Notes: a model not told the origin generated them from the sequence alone. 64,000 bases of DNA from Flavobacterium aciduliphilum (GCF_003268855.1 NZ_QLSZ01000001.1:259369-323368), one strand, 5' to 3'. Numbered from the stretch's first letter, positions 46,888-55,970 are shown. Made by a program: numbers and translations.

Positions 46888-47721
46888 ATGAAAAAACGAT
46901 ATTCTATTCTCTCATTCCTAGTCATTTCATTAACATTAATCAGTTGTGAAGACAAAGTAAACATCCCTTTAGAAACTGCTGCTCCAAAATTGGTTATTGA
47001 AGCGAATATCCTTTGGCAAAAAGGAACAGCAGGAAACGAACAAAAAATCAAACTTACTACAACCACGGATTACTATAATGAAAACATCCCTACGGTTTCA
47101 GGTGCTGTGGTATCCGTTACAGATGTTTCAAATCCCACACCTGTACTATTCCCTTTTGTTGAAACACCGAATACTGGCGAATATGTTTGTCATACCTTTA
47201 TACCTATAATAAATCATGATTATTTGTTGACCATTGCCTATAATGGACAATCTTATACCGCTACGGAAAAACTTTTAGCCACACCTACAATTGACAACGT
47301 GCAACAAACTACGGTTCAAGGATTTGGAGGCGAACGAATACAAGTCAAGTTTTTTTATCAAGACAATGGTAATGAAGATAATTATTATCTTATTGGTGTC
47401 AAAAACTCAACAAAAGCAATACCTGAATATGGGGTAGTCGACGATACCTTCTTCCAAGGAAATCAGATGTTTGGATTCTATTCTGATGAAAAATTGAAGG
47501 CTGGCGATCAATTACTATTTAGTTTGGAAGGCATTTCGCTTCGCTATTACAATTATATGAATAAATTATTGAATATTGCCGGAAACTCTAATGGTAGTCC
47601 TTTTTCAACCCCACCAGCCACTTTACGCGGAAACATCATCAATCAAACGGATGATAACAATTATCCTTTAGGATATTTCCATCTCTCTGAAATTGATACG
47701 AGAAATTATATTGTTCAATAA
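46888..47721 (+). CDS. DUF4249 family lipoprotein
   Basis: A 277-residue lipoprotein with a lipobox Cys at about residue 17 ('LTLISCEDKVNIPL'). The rest is a beta-rich DUF4249 domain ('PKLVIEANILWQKG', 'IPTVSGAVVSVTD', 'YLLTIAYNGQSYTATEKL', 'YNYMNKLLNIAGNSNGSPFS', in parts). It starts 4 bases after the TonB receptor stop. The pairing suggests a surface lipoprotein that works with the receptor, as SusD does with SusC, although the fold differs; this role is inferred. Confidence 0.88.
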   Translation: MKKRYSILSFLVISLTLISCEDKVNIPLETAAPKLVIEANILWQKGTAGNEQKIKLTTTTDYYNENIPTVSGAVVSVTDVSNPTPVLFPFVETPNTGEYVCHTFIPIINHDYLLTIAYNGQSYTATEKLLATPTIDNVQQTTVQGFGGERIQVKFFYQDNGNEDNYYLIGVKNSTKAIPEYGVVDDTFFQGNQMFGFYSDEKLKAGDQLLFSLEGISLRYYNYMNKLLNIAGNSNGSPFSTPPATLRGNIINQTDDNNYPLGYFHLSEIDTRNYIVQ

Positions 47722-47801
47722 TTAATTTGAAATTACGAATTACGAATTCTAAAATATTTTTTTAACTACTTTTACATAATTTAAAATTCATAATTCTAAA
47801 A

Positions 47802-48464
47802 ATGTCTTCACATCACATCGTTCGCGACGATCAAGAACCAGCATTAATTATTGCTAATGGCGCCTCGTGCAGTTTAGAATTATTAGGTCAATTGCTTGAA
47901 TGGTCTCCTGTTGTAGTAGTTTTGGACAGTGCTATTGAAAGAGTTTTGCCATTAGACATTAAAATAGATGTGCTTTTGGGAGATTTTGACAATAATTTCA
48001 ATCCTGAAATATATGCAGAAAAACAGTTTCCGTTACAAATCGTTCACACCCCCAATCAAGACAAAACTGATTTAGAAAAAGCTTTCGATTACTTGATTGA
48101 GAAAGGGCATAAAGCCGTAAATGTGGTCTGGGCTACAGGAAAACGTGCCGACCATACCATCACCAATATTACCAATATTGTACGGTATCGCAACAAACTG
48201 AAAATAGTCATCCTTGACGATCATTCGAAGATTTTTTTATTACCCAATACATTTGAAAAATGGTATCCAGCCCATACTCCTCTTTCCTTAATTCCTATTG
48301 GAAAAGTGACTCAAATCAAAACAGAAAATTTGTTTTACCCCTTACACAACGAGGAACTCACCATAGGTTATCGAACGGGAAGTAGCAATCATGTTACAAA
48401 AGATGGCATCGTAAAAATTGAACATGCAGAAGGTGACTTGCTTCTCATGGAATGTTTTGATTAA
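47802..48464 (+). CDS. Thiamine pyrophosphokinase
   Basis: A 220-residue thiamine pyrophosphokinase (ThiN type) transferring pyrophosphate from ATP to thiamine. 'ALIIANGASC', 'VVVLDSAIERVL', 'DVLLGDFDNNF', 'NQDKTDLEKAFDYLIEKG' and 'GKRADHTITNITNI' follow the family's order, and the C-terminal beta domain holds 'SLIPIGKVTQIKT' and 'GYRTGSSNHVTKDGIVKI'. No thiamine-pyrophosphate riboswitch is seen in the 80-base spacer, which contains AATTACGAATT repeats. Confidence 0.9.
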   Translation: MSSHHIVRDDQEPALIIANGASCSLELLGQLLEWSPVVVVLDSAIERVLPLDIKIDVLLGDFDNNFNPEIYAEKQFPLQIVHTPNQDKTDLEKAFDYLIEKGHKAVNVVWATGKRADHTITNITNIVRYRNKLKIVILDDHSKIFLLPNTFEKWYPAHTPLSLIPIGKVTQIKTENLFYPLHNEELTIGYRTGSSNHVTKDGIVKIEHAEGDLLLMECFD

Positions 48465-48469
48465 AAAGA

Positions 48470-48500
48470 TTGTTAAATCGCATTCATTTTAGTATATTTG
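48470..48500 (+). promoter_or_regulatory. Promoter of rlmF
   Basis: TTG at 48470-48472 and TATATTTG at 48493-48500 are separated by 20 bases, a full -33/-7 match. It sits inside the longest possible frame and supports the ATG at 48519. Confidence 0.65.
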
Positions 48501-48518
48501 ATAACGAGAAAAGACAAA

Positions 48519-49469
48519 ATGAAGCACAAAACACCCACCGAAAAAAGTTCTCTTCATCCTAGAAATCAGCATAGAAACAGGTATGATTTTGAGAAATTAA
48601 CATACAATTATCCTGTATTAAAAAATTATATTTTCATCAATGAACATGACATTGAAAGTATTGATTTTAGTAATCCGGAAGCCGTTAAAGCGTTAAATAA
48701 AGCCCTTTTAATTTCTTATTATGCTGTTGCCTATTGGGACATTCCTAAAGACTATTTGTGTCCGCCCATTCCAGGAAGGGCCGACTACATCCATTATATA
48801 GCCGATTTATTAGCCAATAGTAATAATGGTATTATTCCAAAAGGCGATTCTGTTGTAGGATTGGACATCGGGATTGGCGCCAACTGCATTTATCCCATTA
48901 TTGGCCATCACGAATACGATTGGTCTTTTGTGGGCACTGATATTGATGAAAACGCCCTTCAAAATTGTAAAAAAATCATTGGCAACAATCCAAAATTAAC
49001 CGATGCTGTTAGTTTACAATTACAAGTAGAACCTCGGTATATTTTCAAAAACATCATTTTATCTGAAGATCGATTTGCTTTTACCGTTTGCAATCCACCG
49101 TTTCATAATTCAGAAGAAGAAGCTCTGAAAGCCTCTTTACGAAAAGTTAACCATTTAGAAGACAAAAAAGCAACTAAACCTGTACTTAATTTTGGAGGTC
49201 AAAACACAGAATTATGGTGTACAGGTGGTGAAATTGGATTTATCACTCAGATGATTTACGAAAGTGTGAAATACCCCTTACACGTCTTTTGGTTTACGAC
49301 TTTAGTTTCTAAAAAAGAAAACTTAAAAAGTATTTACAAAACCTTAAATAAAGTGGGAGCCGTTGAAATAAAAACCATAGAAATGGCACAAGGTCAAAAA
49401 ATAAGCCGTTTTGTAGCTTGGACTTTTTTAAGTGAAAAGCAACAGAAAGAATGGAAGTTTTCGATTTGA
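48519..49469 (+). CDS. rlmF: 23S rRNA (adenine(1618)-N6)-methyltransferase
   Basis: A 316-residue SAM-dependent rRNA methyltransferase. 'SSLHPRNQHRNRYDFEKL' opens in family style; 'IPGRADYIHYIADLL', 'VGLDIGIGANCIYPIIG' (motif I), 'GTDIDENALQNCKKI' and the catalytic 'TVCNPPFHNSEEEA' (NPPF) are present, with 'NFGGQNTELWCTGGEIGFI' near the C-terminus. The start at 48519 is placed just downstream of a TTG-N20-TATATTTG promoter that lies within the longest open frame. Confidence 0.94.
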   Translation: MKHKTPTEKSSLHPRNQHRNRYDFEKLTYNYPVLKNYIFINEHDIESIDFSNPEAVKALNKALLISYYAVAYWDIPKDYLCPPIPGRADYIHYIADLLANSNNGIIPKGDSVVGLDIGIGANCIYPIIGHHEYDWSFVGTDIDENALQNCKKIIGNNPKLTDAVSLQLQVEPRYIFKNIILSEDRFAFTVCNPPFHNSEEEALKASLRKVNHLEDKKATKPVLNFGGQNTELWCTGGEIGFITQMIYESVKYPLHVFWFTTLVSKKENLKSIYKTLNKVGAVEIKTIEMAQGQKISRFVAWTFLSEKQQKEWKFSI

Positions 49470-49477
49470 TAAAACCA

Positions 49478-49485
49478 TAACTTTG
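49478..49485 (+). promoter_or_regulatory. TAnnTTTG -7 element upstream of uvrB
   Basis: TAACTTTG lies 27 bases before the uvrB ATG. No clear -33 element at the proper spacing. Confidence 0.4.
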
Positions 49486-49512
49486 TAACTTAGAATCTTT
49501 GAAACTTAATTA

Positions 49513-51501
49513 ATGAAATTCCAAGTCATATCTGATTACAAACCGACTGGCGACCAGCCCCAAGCCATTGAAAAACTTTCAAACGGGATCCTTAATGGCG
49601 AAAAATACCAAACCCTCCTAGGTGTTACGGGGTCTGGAAAGACATTTACTGTAGCCAATGTCATTCAAAACGTAGAAAAACCTACCTTGATATTGGCACA
49701 CAATAAAACCTTAGCAGCACAGTTGTATTCTGAGTTTAAACAGTTTTTTCCCAATAATTCGGTGCAATATTTCGTTTCTTATTATGATTATTACCAACCC
49801 GAAGCCTTTATTCCAGTTACGGGAACCTATATAGAAAAAGATTTATCTATCAACGAAGAGTTAGAAAAACTGCGATTGAGCACCACTTCTGCCCTACTTT
49901 CTGGTCGTCGTGATATTATCGTAATTTCTTCCGTATCATGTTTGTATGGCATAGGAAATCCTGTGGAATTTCAGAAAAATGTAGTCTCGCTAGAAAAAGA
50001 CCAAGTGGTTTCTAGAACTAAATTATTACATCGTTTGGTGCAAAGTTTGTATTCTAGAACCGAAGCTGAGTTTTTACCAGGAACCTTCCGCATCAAAGGA
50101 GACACGGTCGAAATTTATCCGAGTTATGCTGACGAACCTTTTCGAATTCATTTTTTTGGAGATGAAATCGAAGAAATTGAAGCTTTTGATCCTAAAACAT
50201 CTCAAGTATTAGAGCGCTATGAAAAACTGAATATCTATCCCGCCAATATGTTTGTAACCTCCCCCGATGTCTTACAAGCTGCTATTTGGGACATTCAACA
50301 AGATTTGGTCAAACAAGTCGATTATTTCAAAGAAATTGGCAAACATCTAGAAGCCAAACGCCTAGAAGAACGCACCAATTTTGATTTAGAAATGATTCGC
50401 GAATTAGGGTATTGTTCGGGGATTGAGAATTATTCGCGCTATTTAGACCGTCGCCTCCCTGGCACACGACCGTTCTGTCTGTTAGATTATTTTCCAGATG
50501 ATTATTTGATGGTCGTCGATGAAAGTCACGTGACCATATCACAAGTGCATGCCATGTATGGAGGTGATCGAAGCCGCAAAGAAAACCTAGTGGAATACGG
50601 ATTCCGATTACCTGCGGCCATGGACAACCGTCCGTTAAAGTTTGACGAATTTGAAACCATGCAAAATCAGGTGATTTATGTTTCCGCGACACCTGCCGAT
50701 TATGAATTACAAAAAACAGAAGGCATTTATGTAGAACAGGTCATTCGGCCTACGGGGTTGTTAGACCCAATTATAGAAATACGCCCCAGTTTGAACCAAA
50801 TCGACGACTTAATAGAAGAGATTCAACAACGTTGCGACCTCGACGAACGTGTGTTGGTGACCACGTTAACTAAACGCATGGCAGAAGAATTGACCAAATA
50901 TTTAACTAAAGTGGCCATTCGTTGTCGGTACATTCACAGTGATGTTGATACATTAGAGCGTGTCGAAATCATGCAAGACTTACGTAAAGGCCTGTTTGAT
51001 GTGCTCATCGGCGTCAACTTATTGCGAGAAGGTTTGGACTTACCCGAAGTATCGTTGGTTGCCATTTTAGATGCCGATAAAGAAGGATTTTTGCGAAGTC
51101 ATCGCTCGTTGACCCAAACCGTGGGTCGTGCCGCACGTAACGTAAATGGAAAAGCCATTATGTATGCCGATAAAATCACAGCTTCTATGCAAAAAACTAT
51201 TGACGAAACCAATTATCGTAGGGAAAAGCAAATTCGTTACAATACTGAAAATAACATCCAACCCAAAGCATTAAACAAAAGTTTGGGCAATGCCTTGAGC
51301 AACAACTCGGTTTCGACTTCTTACTATGAAGAAAAAATTCTAAAAGCCGCCGAACCAGAACCTTTGTATTTATCTAAAGCTGAAATAGAAAAGAAAATTA
51401 GAGCGACTCGAAAAGCTATGGAAAAAGCCGCCAAAGAATTGGATTTTATGCAAGCAGCAAAGCTACGAGATGAGATTAAAGCGCTACAAGACAAGATTTA
51501 A
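49513..51501 (+). CDS. uvrB: Excinuclease ABC subunit B
   Basis: Nucleotide excision repair helicase-like subunit, 662 residues. 'DYKPTGDQPQAIEKL' (Q motif region), Walker A 'LLGVTGSGKTFTVAN', the beta-hairpin region 'YYDYYQPEAFIP' used for damage insertion, 'DYLMVVDESHVTI' (Walker B), 'EGLDLPEVSLVAILDAD', 'QTVGRAARN' and the C-terminal UvrC-binding UVR domain ('KAAKELDFMQAAKLRDEI') are all intact. uvrA and uvrC are not in the window. The thioesterase gene follows after 3 bases. Confidence 0.97.
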   Translation: MKFQVISDYKPTGDQPQAIEKLSNGILNGEKYQTLLGVTGSGKTFTVANVIQNVEKPTLILAHNKTLAAQLYSEFKQFFPNNSVQYFVSYYDYYQPEAFIPVTGTYIEKDLSINEELEKLRLSTTSALLSGRRDIIVISSVSCLYGIGNPVEFQKNVVSLEKDQVVSRTKLLHRLVQSLYSRTEAEFLPGTFRIKGDTVEIYPSYADEPFRIHFFGDEIEEIEAFDPKTSQVLERYEKLNIYPANMFVTSPDVLQAAIWDIQQDLVKQVDYFKEIGKHLEAKRLEERTNFDLEMIRELGYCSGIENYSRYLDRRLPGTRPFCLLDYFPDDYLMVVDESHVTISQVHAMYGGDRSRKENLVEYGFRLPAAMDNRPLKFDEFETMQNQVIYVSATPADYELQKTEGIYVEQVIRPTGLLDPIIEIRPSLNQIDDLIEEIQQRCDLDERVLVTTLTKRMAEELTKYLTKVAIRCRYIHSDVDTLERVEIMQDLRKGLFDVLIGVNLLREGLDLPEVSLVAILDADKEGFLRSHRSLTQTVGRAARNVNGKAIMYADKITASMQKTIDETNYRREKQIRYNTENNIQPKALNKSLGNALSNNSVSTSYYEEKILKAAEPEPLYLSKAEIEKKIRATRKAMEKAAKELDFMQAAKLRDEIKALQDKI

Positions 51502-51504
51502 TTT

Positions 51505-51945
51505 ATGGTACATCAAGCACATTACACTAAACTTCAAAACATGTACGTATCGGGGTTGATAAACAAGGAGCTTTATGATTCGGCACACCTTGAAATAACT
51601 GATGAAAAAGCTGAAATTTCCATGCTTGTAGAACCCAAATATTTTCATGCTGGCAATTCATTACATGGTTCGGTCTATTTTAAAATGTTGGATGATGCAG
51701 CTTATTTTGCTGTTCATTCCATTGTTTCAGATTCTTTTGTTTACACAACTTCATTCAATATTCAAATCCTTCGCCCGGTAAAAGTGGGTAGAATTAGAGC
51801 CGTTGGCGAACTCAAATTCAAATCGAAACATCTCTTTATTGCCGATGCGGTTTTATATGATGAAAAAAATCGGGAAGTCGCTCGTGGAAGCGGAACCTTT
51901 ATGAAAAGCAAGATGTCTTTAAACGAAACAATGGGTTATAAATAA
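51505..51945 (+). CDS. PaaI-type hotdog-fold thioesterase
   Basis: A 146-residue hotdog-fold protein. 'HAGNSLHGSVYFKMLDDAAYFAV' (in parts) holds the HG...D motif of PaaI/YbgC-related acyl-CoA thioesterases, followed by 'FVYTTSFNIQILRPVKVGRIRAVGELK' (in parts). It probably hydrolyses an acyl-CoA, substrate unknown. It begins 3 bases after uvrB, so it is likely co-transcribed, and ends at a bidirectional terminator. Confidence 0.85.
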   Translation: MVHQAHYTKLQNMYVSGLINKELYDSAHLEITDEKAEISMLVEPKYFHAGNSLHGSVYFKMLDDAAYFAVHSIVSDSFVYTTSFNIQILRPVKVGRIRAVGELKFKSKHLFIADAVLYDEKNREVARGSGTFMKSKMSLNETMGYK

Positions 51946-51946
51946 A

Positions 51947-51977
51947 AAAAAACGCACCTTTTAAAGGTTGCGTTTTT
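51947..51977. terminator. Bidirectional terminator between thioesterase and Hsp20 genes
   Basis: AAAAACGCACCTT pairs with AAGG(T)TGCGTTTTT with a single bulged base and a 3-base loop; A and T tracts on both sides serve both convergent genes. Confidence 0.8.
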
Positions 51978-51995
51978 ATGAAGTGTTAAAGCCTT

Positions 51996-52421
51996 TTAGG
52001 CTATTTCTATCAATCGTTTTGGTTTTGGTAAAGCTTCTTCTCTTTTGGGAAGCGCTACATGCAACACACCATTTTCATAAGTAGCATGAATATGGTCGGT
52101 ATTCACGGTTTCTGGCAATGTAAACGCACGTCTGAAAGAAGCGTAACTAAATTCTCTTCGGGTATATTTCCCTTGTGTCTCTTCTTTTTCAACTTTGTCT
52201 TCTGCAGAAATTGTGAGTACATTGTGATCGATTTCGATGTTGAAATCTTCTTTTTTCTTTCCAGGAGCCGCCAACTCAATTCCGAAACTCGTATCAGTTT
52301 CTTTGATGTTTACAGCTGGTACATTGGCACTAAAACTTTGCATGCCTCCCAACCAATCTGGTTTTAATAATTCATCAATAAGTGATGGAAAAGGTACTGT
52401 GTTTCTTTTAATTACGTTCAT
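51996..52421 (-). CDS. Hsp20/alpha-crystallin family small heat-shock protein
   Basis: A 141-residue small heat-shock protein. The alpha-crystallin domain spans about residues 33-135 ('VNIKETDTSFGIELAAPGKKKEDFNIE', in parts; 'LTISAEDKVEKEE', 'FRRAFTLPETVNTDHIHATYENGVLHVALPK', in parts), with the ending 'PKPKRLIEIA' containing the IxI-type anchor. An ATP-independent holdase that binds unfolded proteins. It has a single-gene unit; no CIRCE or other heat-shock operator was seen in the 150-base upstream gap. Confidence 0.94.
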   Translation of the reverse strand: MNVIKRNTVPFPSLIDELLKPDWLGGMQSFSANVPAVNIKETDTSFGIELAAPGKKKEDFNIEIDHNVLTISAEDKVEKEETQGKYTRREFSYASFRRAFTLPETVNTDHIHATYENGVLHVALPKREEALPKPKRLIEIA

Positions 52422-52570
52422 AATCGTATGTTTTTAAATTAGACATTTTATGGTTATGCCTATCCTAAAAACAAATGATGTACCAAGGCAAATTTTAAGT
52501 CATTTTGACTGATAACTAATACTTTACACTGAAATTTTGTCGTTTTTCACTCGTTTCAACTGACTACTTT

Positions 52571-52972
52571 TCAGTTTTGTTGTTCTTGAAAAACTTCCAA
52601 TAGATACTCCGGAGAAACAGTTCGAGTGGGTGATTGTTCCATCGCTTTTAGAACCCGTTTCATCGCAAAGGGATTTAATCCCATGTGAATTCCTATTTCG
52701 TGAATTTTTATTACTTCTCGCTCATGCAACACACCGTCACAATGCATCAACAAAGCCAAACGATAAAACTGCTGAATACGTTGAAACTCTGTTTTGATCA
52801 TTTCACTTCTGTTTTCTTCATGAAAAAGTTGTTTAAATTCTTCTTGAGTTATCCCAAGTTCTACAGCTATTATGGAAAGAAAAGTATATTCTCTTTCATG
52901 CAATTGTCCGTCTACAATGGCAAATGCAATCATATCGGCTAGTAAACTCAACTTTTCTACTTTGGTTTGCAT
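52571..52972 (-). CDS. TerB-like protein
   Basis: A 133-residue all-helical protein with two matching halves: 'LLADMIAFAIVDGQLHEREYTFLSIIAVELG' (in parts) and 'RLALLMHCDGVLHEREVIKIHEIGIHMG' (in parts). Each contains the acidic D-G-x-L/V-H-E-R-E pattern of TerB-type (tellurite-resistance-associated) domains, which may bind metal ions. No other ter genes are present, so a role in tellurite resistance is unlikely; function unknown. Confidence 0.78.
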   Translation of the reverse strand: MQTKVEKLSLLADMIAFAIVDGQLHEREYTFLSIIAVELGITQEEFKQLFHEENRSEMIKTEFQRIQQFYRLALLMHCDGVLHEREVIKIHEIGIHMGLNPFAMKRVLKAMEQSPTRTVSPEYLLEVFQEQQN

Positions 52973-53004
52973 GTTTTTCGTATTTTTAGCTAAAATATAA
53001 TTAT

Positions 53005-53832
53005 TTGTTTCATTCTAAAAATTTTTATCCTTTGAAATTCATTTTTTCAATTTTATTTGGGCTTCTTTTTTTTAATTCCCATGCACAAAACAGTACGGCT
53101 AGTAATCAGGTTTCGACGTTTACTATTGCAGCGCCACAATTGAATACTTCAAAGAAAATTTGGGTGTATCTACCTAAAAATTATACCACTTCTAAAAAGA
53201 AATTTCCAGTAATTTATATGCACGACGGACAAAATTTGTTTGATGCTAAGACGTCTTATGTAGGCGAATGGAATGTCGACGAAACTTTAGATAGTATTGC
53301 GGCTCAAGTAATTGTCATTGGAATTGAACACGGAGGTGAAAAACGTATGGAAGAATTAACGCCTTTTATAAATCAAAAATATGGAGGAGGTCATGCTGAT
53401 AAATACTTAGAGTTCATTGTAAAAACGTTAAAGCCGTATGTCGATAAAAACTACCGAACGAAACCCAATGCGAACAATACCTGCCTCTGGGGAAGTTCGT
53501 TAGGCGGATTGGTTTCCTTCTATGGCGCTCTAAAATATCCCGATGTTTTTGGAAAAGTAGGCTGCTTCTCTCCTTCTTTTTGGTTCAATCGAAAAGAACT
53601 TTTTGATTTGATGGAACGTACAAAAAAATACAATACCAAAATCTATTTTCTTTGTGGCGACAACGAAGGCGATGACGATATGGTGAACGATCTAAACGCT
53701 ATGGAATACCAAATCAATACGAAACGCTGTGTTTGTGAACGACTCAATAAAAAAATCATTGTAAAAGGCGGCCAACACAATGAAAAATTGTGGCGTGAAG
53801 GATTTAAAAAAGCGTACCTTTGGCTGTTCTAA
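53005..53832 (+). CDS. Secreted alpha/beta hydrolase (esterase D-type)
   Basis: An exported esterase-like protein of up to 275 residues. The signal peptide is 'KFIFSILFGLLFFNSHAQ'. 'KFPVIYMHDGQNLFD', the nucleophile elbow 'LWGSSLGGLVSFYGAL' (Ser in GSSLGG), and the C-terminal 'VKGGQHNEKLWREGF' with the catalytic His fit the esterase D/Fes-like family. There is no ATG: the start is a TTG at 53005 or, giving a cleaner signal peptide, the TTG at 53032. Natural substrate unknown. Divergent from the TerB-like gene, separated by 32 bases. Confidence 0.82.
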   Translation: MFHSKNFYPLKFIFSILFGLLFFNSHAQNSTASNQVSTFTIAAPQLNTSKKIWVYLPKNYTTSKKKFPVIYMHDGQNLFDAKTSYVGEWNVDETLDSIAAQVIVIGIEHGGEKRMEELTPFINQKYGGGHADKYLEFIVKTLKPYVDKNYRTKPNANNTCLWGSSLGGLVSFYGALKYPDVFGKVGCFSPSFWFNRKELFDLMERTKKYNTKIYFLCGDNEGDDDMVNDLNAMEYQINTKRCVCERLNKKIIVKGGQHNEKLWREGFKKAYLWLF

Positions 53833-53930
53833 GGTTTAATCGTTTAAAAGTTTAAGTGTTTATTTGGTTTCATCTTAAACAACTTTAAACTAAATCAAAC
53901 AATTTTAAACAACAGTAAACAAATTATACA

Positions 53931-54347
53931 ATGAACAACAACGATATATTCAAAAAGCTCCGAGTTGCGTTAATGCTTCGTGATGACCAAATAGAAGACA
54001 TCCTTAAATTGGTTGATTTTCGTATGTCTAAAGGGGAAATTGGAAACTTTTTTAGAAATGCCGATCATCCCAAATTTGTAGAGTGTGGCGACCAAGTATT
54101 GCGCAATTTCTTGAACGGATTGGTCATTCATTTGCGAGGCACCAAAGAAAATCCGAAAAATCCCATGGAGGTTATAGCGGTTCATAAATCGGAAAGAAGA
54201 CCAAAAGAGGAGTTCAGAGAAAAGAAAATAGAGAAAAGAGAAAAGACTGTAGCTCCTAAAAAGAAATTTGCACCAAAAAAAACCGTAAAAAAAATCGAAA
54301 TTGTAGAAAAAGTACACTACAAAAACGGGAAGAAATCCAAAGACTAG
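53931..54347 (+). CDS. DUF1456 family protein (single repeat)
   Basis: A 138-residue protein. Residues 1-75 form one DUF1456 unit ('NNNDIFKKLRVALMLRDDQIEDIL' in parts, 'CGDQVLRNFLNGLVIHLRG'), the domain that occurs as a tandem duplication in YehS of E. coli. The second half is replaced by a highly basic, low-complexity tail rich in Lys, Arg and Glu, which suggests nucleic-acid contact. Function unknown. The spacer before it (53833-53930) contains repeated TTTAAAC/AAACAA words. Confidence 0.82.
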   Translation: MNNNDIFKKLRVALMLRDDQIEDILKLVDFRMSKGEIGNFFRNADHPKFVECGDQVLRNFLNGLVIHLRGTKENPKNPMEVIAVHKSERRPKEEFREKKIEKREKTVAPKKKFAPKKTVKKIEIVEKVHYKNGKKSKD

Positions 54348-54423
54348 TAGCGTGGTGTAACATTTGTAACACACCATATGTTTTTTATTGCGTTCCTTTG
54401 AGTTTTATTAAAAACTTGAAGTC

Positions 54424-54630
54424 ATGAAAAAAAATATGGGTACAGCAGACCGTATTATCCGATTGATAATTGCTGCAATTTTAGGTGTCTTATTTTATAA
54501 CGGAACCATTACGGGCACATTAGGCATTGTAGGTCTTGGGATTGCTGGGGTTTTCGCTCTAACCAGTTTGGTAAGTTTTTGCCCTTTGTATACTCTTTTA
54601 GGCATCAATACATGTTCTGGTAAGAACTAA
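54424..54630 (+). CDS. DUF2892 (YgaP-type) small membrane protein
   Basis: A 68-residue protein with two transmembrane helices (about 12-30 and 34-55) and the family pattern 'NMGTADRIIRLIIAAILGVL' at the N-terminus and 'CPLYTLLGINTC' at the C-terminus, which is the DUF2892 signature with paired cysteines. Related domains form the membrane part of YgaP rhodaneses. Function unknown. Confidence 0.88.
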   Translation: MKKNMGTADRIIRLIIAAILGVLFYNGTITGTLGIVGLGIAGVFALTSLVSFCPLYTLLGINTCSGKN

Positions 54631-54640
54631 AATTTCATAA

Positions 54641-54669
54641 AAAATCCCGAGCATCAAACTCGGGATTTT
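54641..54669. terminator. Bidirectional terminator between DUF2892 and sucC
   Basis: AAAATCCCGAG and CTCGGGATTTT pair perfectly over 11 bases around a 7-base loop, between convergent genes. Confidence 0.9.
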
Positions 54670-54693
54670 ATATTTAAAACAATTACTATCGAA

Positions 54694-55887
54694 TTAAGAA
54701 AGTGCTTTTTGAACTTGGTCAGCCGCTTCTTGAAATTGAACAGCTGATAAAATAGGCATTCCTGAATTGTCTATTAATTCTTTGGCAATCTCAGCATTGG
54801 TTCCTTGCAATCTTACAATGATAGGCACTTGAATCGCATCACCCATATTTTTATAAGCATCAACCACACCTTGTGCTACACGGTCACAACGTACAATTCC
54901 ACCAAAAATATTAATCAAAATGGCTTTAACGTTTGGATCTTTTAAGATAATTCTAAAAGCGGTTTCTACACGTTTTGCATCGGCAGTACCTCCCACATCT
55001 AGGAAGTTTGCAGGCTCAAAACCAGCATATTTAATCAAATCCATAGTAGCCATCGCTAGCCCAGCTCCATTTACCATACACCCAACGGTTCCGTCAAGGT
55101 CAACATAGTTTAACCCTGCTTCTTTTGCCTCAACTTCAATAGGATTTTCTTCTCTAATATCACGCATTTCTGCGTATTTAGGCTGACGGTATAATGCATT
55201 GTCATCGATGTTTACTTTGGCATCAACAGCTAAAATTTTATCATCTGACGTTTTTAATACAGGATTGATTTCAAACATAGAAGCATCACATCCGATGTAG
55301 GCCGCATACAATGCTTCTACAAATTTTACCATTTCTTTAAACGCATTTCCAGAAAGTCCTAAATTGAATGCTACTCTTCTTGCTTGGAATCCTTGCAATC
55401 CTAATTGTGGATCAATTTCTTCTGTAAAAATTAAATGTGGTGTATGTTCTGCTACTTCCTCAATATCCATTCCCCCTTCAGTAGAATACATAATCATGTT
55501 TCTTCCTGTAGCTCTGTTTAATAAAACAGACATGTAAAACTCCGATGTTTCACTTTCTCCTGGGTAATATACATCTTCAGCAATCAATACTTTGTGTACT
55601 TGTTTTCCTTCTGGTGGTGTTTGAGGCGTTTTAAGCATCATACCAATAATTTGCTCAGAAATTTCGGTTACTTGCTCTAAATTTTTAGCCAATTTTACTC
55701 CGCCTCCTTTTCCTCTTCCTCCAGCGTGGATTTGGGCTTTTACTACATACCAGCTTGTTCCTGTTTCTGCAGTTAATTGTTTTGCAGCGGCAACTGCCTC
55801 TACTGGATTATTTGCAACTATACCACGTTGTACGCGTACCCCGTATTTTGTTAAAATCTCCTTACCTTGATATTCGTGTATGTTCAT
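54694..55887 (-). CDS. sucC: Succinyl-CoA ligase (ADP-forming) beta subunit
   Basis: TCA-cycle enzyme subunit, 397 residues. The ATP-grasp domain includes 'MNIHEYQGKEILTKYGV', 'VVKAQIHAGGRGKGGGVKLAK' (in parts) and 'MFEINPVLKT'; the C-terminal CoA-ligase part includes 'GAGLAMATMDLI', 'NFLDVGGTADAKRV' and 'INIFGGIVRCDRVAQG'. Its sucD partner is not adjacent, as is usual in Bacteroidota. It has its own promoter and a terminator shared with DUF2892. Confidence 0.96.
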   Translation of the reverse strand: MNIHEYQGKEILTKYGVRVQRGIVANNPVEAVAAAKQLTAETGTSWYVVKAQIHAGGRGKGGGVKLAKNLEQVTEISEQIIGMMLKTPQTPPEGKQVHKVLIAEDVYYPGESETSEFYMSVLLNRATGRNMIMYSTEGGMDIEEVAEHTPHLIFTEEIDPQLGLQGFQARRVAFNLGLSGNAFKEMVKFVEALYAAYIGCDASMFEINPVLKTSDDKILAVDAKVNIDDNALYRQPKYAEMRDIREENPIEVEAKEAGLNYVDLDGTVGCMVNGAGLAMATMDLIKYAGFEPANFLDVGGTADAKRVETAFRIILKDPNVKAILINIFGGIVRCDRVAQGVVDAYKNMGDAIQVPIIVRLQGTNAEIAKELIDNSGMPILSAVQFQEAADQVQKALS

Positions 55888-55940
55888 AATAAAAAGTTTG
55901 TCTAGTTAGATTCTGAAATCCCATTCAGAAAATGGTTCGG

Positions 55941-55970
55941 CAAAAGTAGCGAAATTGAATCAAACGCAAA
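55941..55970 (-). promoter_or_regulatory. Promoter of sucC
   Basis: On the minus strand TTTG (55967-55970) and TACTTTTG (55941-55948) are separated by 18 bases, a full -33/-7 match, about 54 bases before the sucC start. Confidence 0.65.

Noticed and set aside
47722..47801. Thiamine pyrophosphate riboswitch before thiN
   Set aside because: The 80-base spacer is too short and lacks the CUGAGA and ACCUG cores; it consists of AATTACGAATT repeats.
50525..50536. parS site (GTCACGTGAC)
   Set aside because: It lies inside uvrB where it encodes the conserved DESHVT motif, and the flanks do not fit TGTTTCACGTGAAACA.
52571..52972. Tellurite-resistance locus
   Set aside because: Only one TerB-like protein is present, with no TerC, TerD or TerZ neighbours; the domain alone does not imply resistance.
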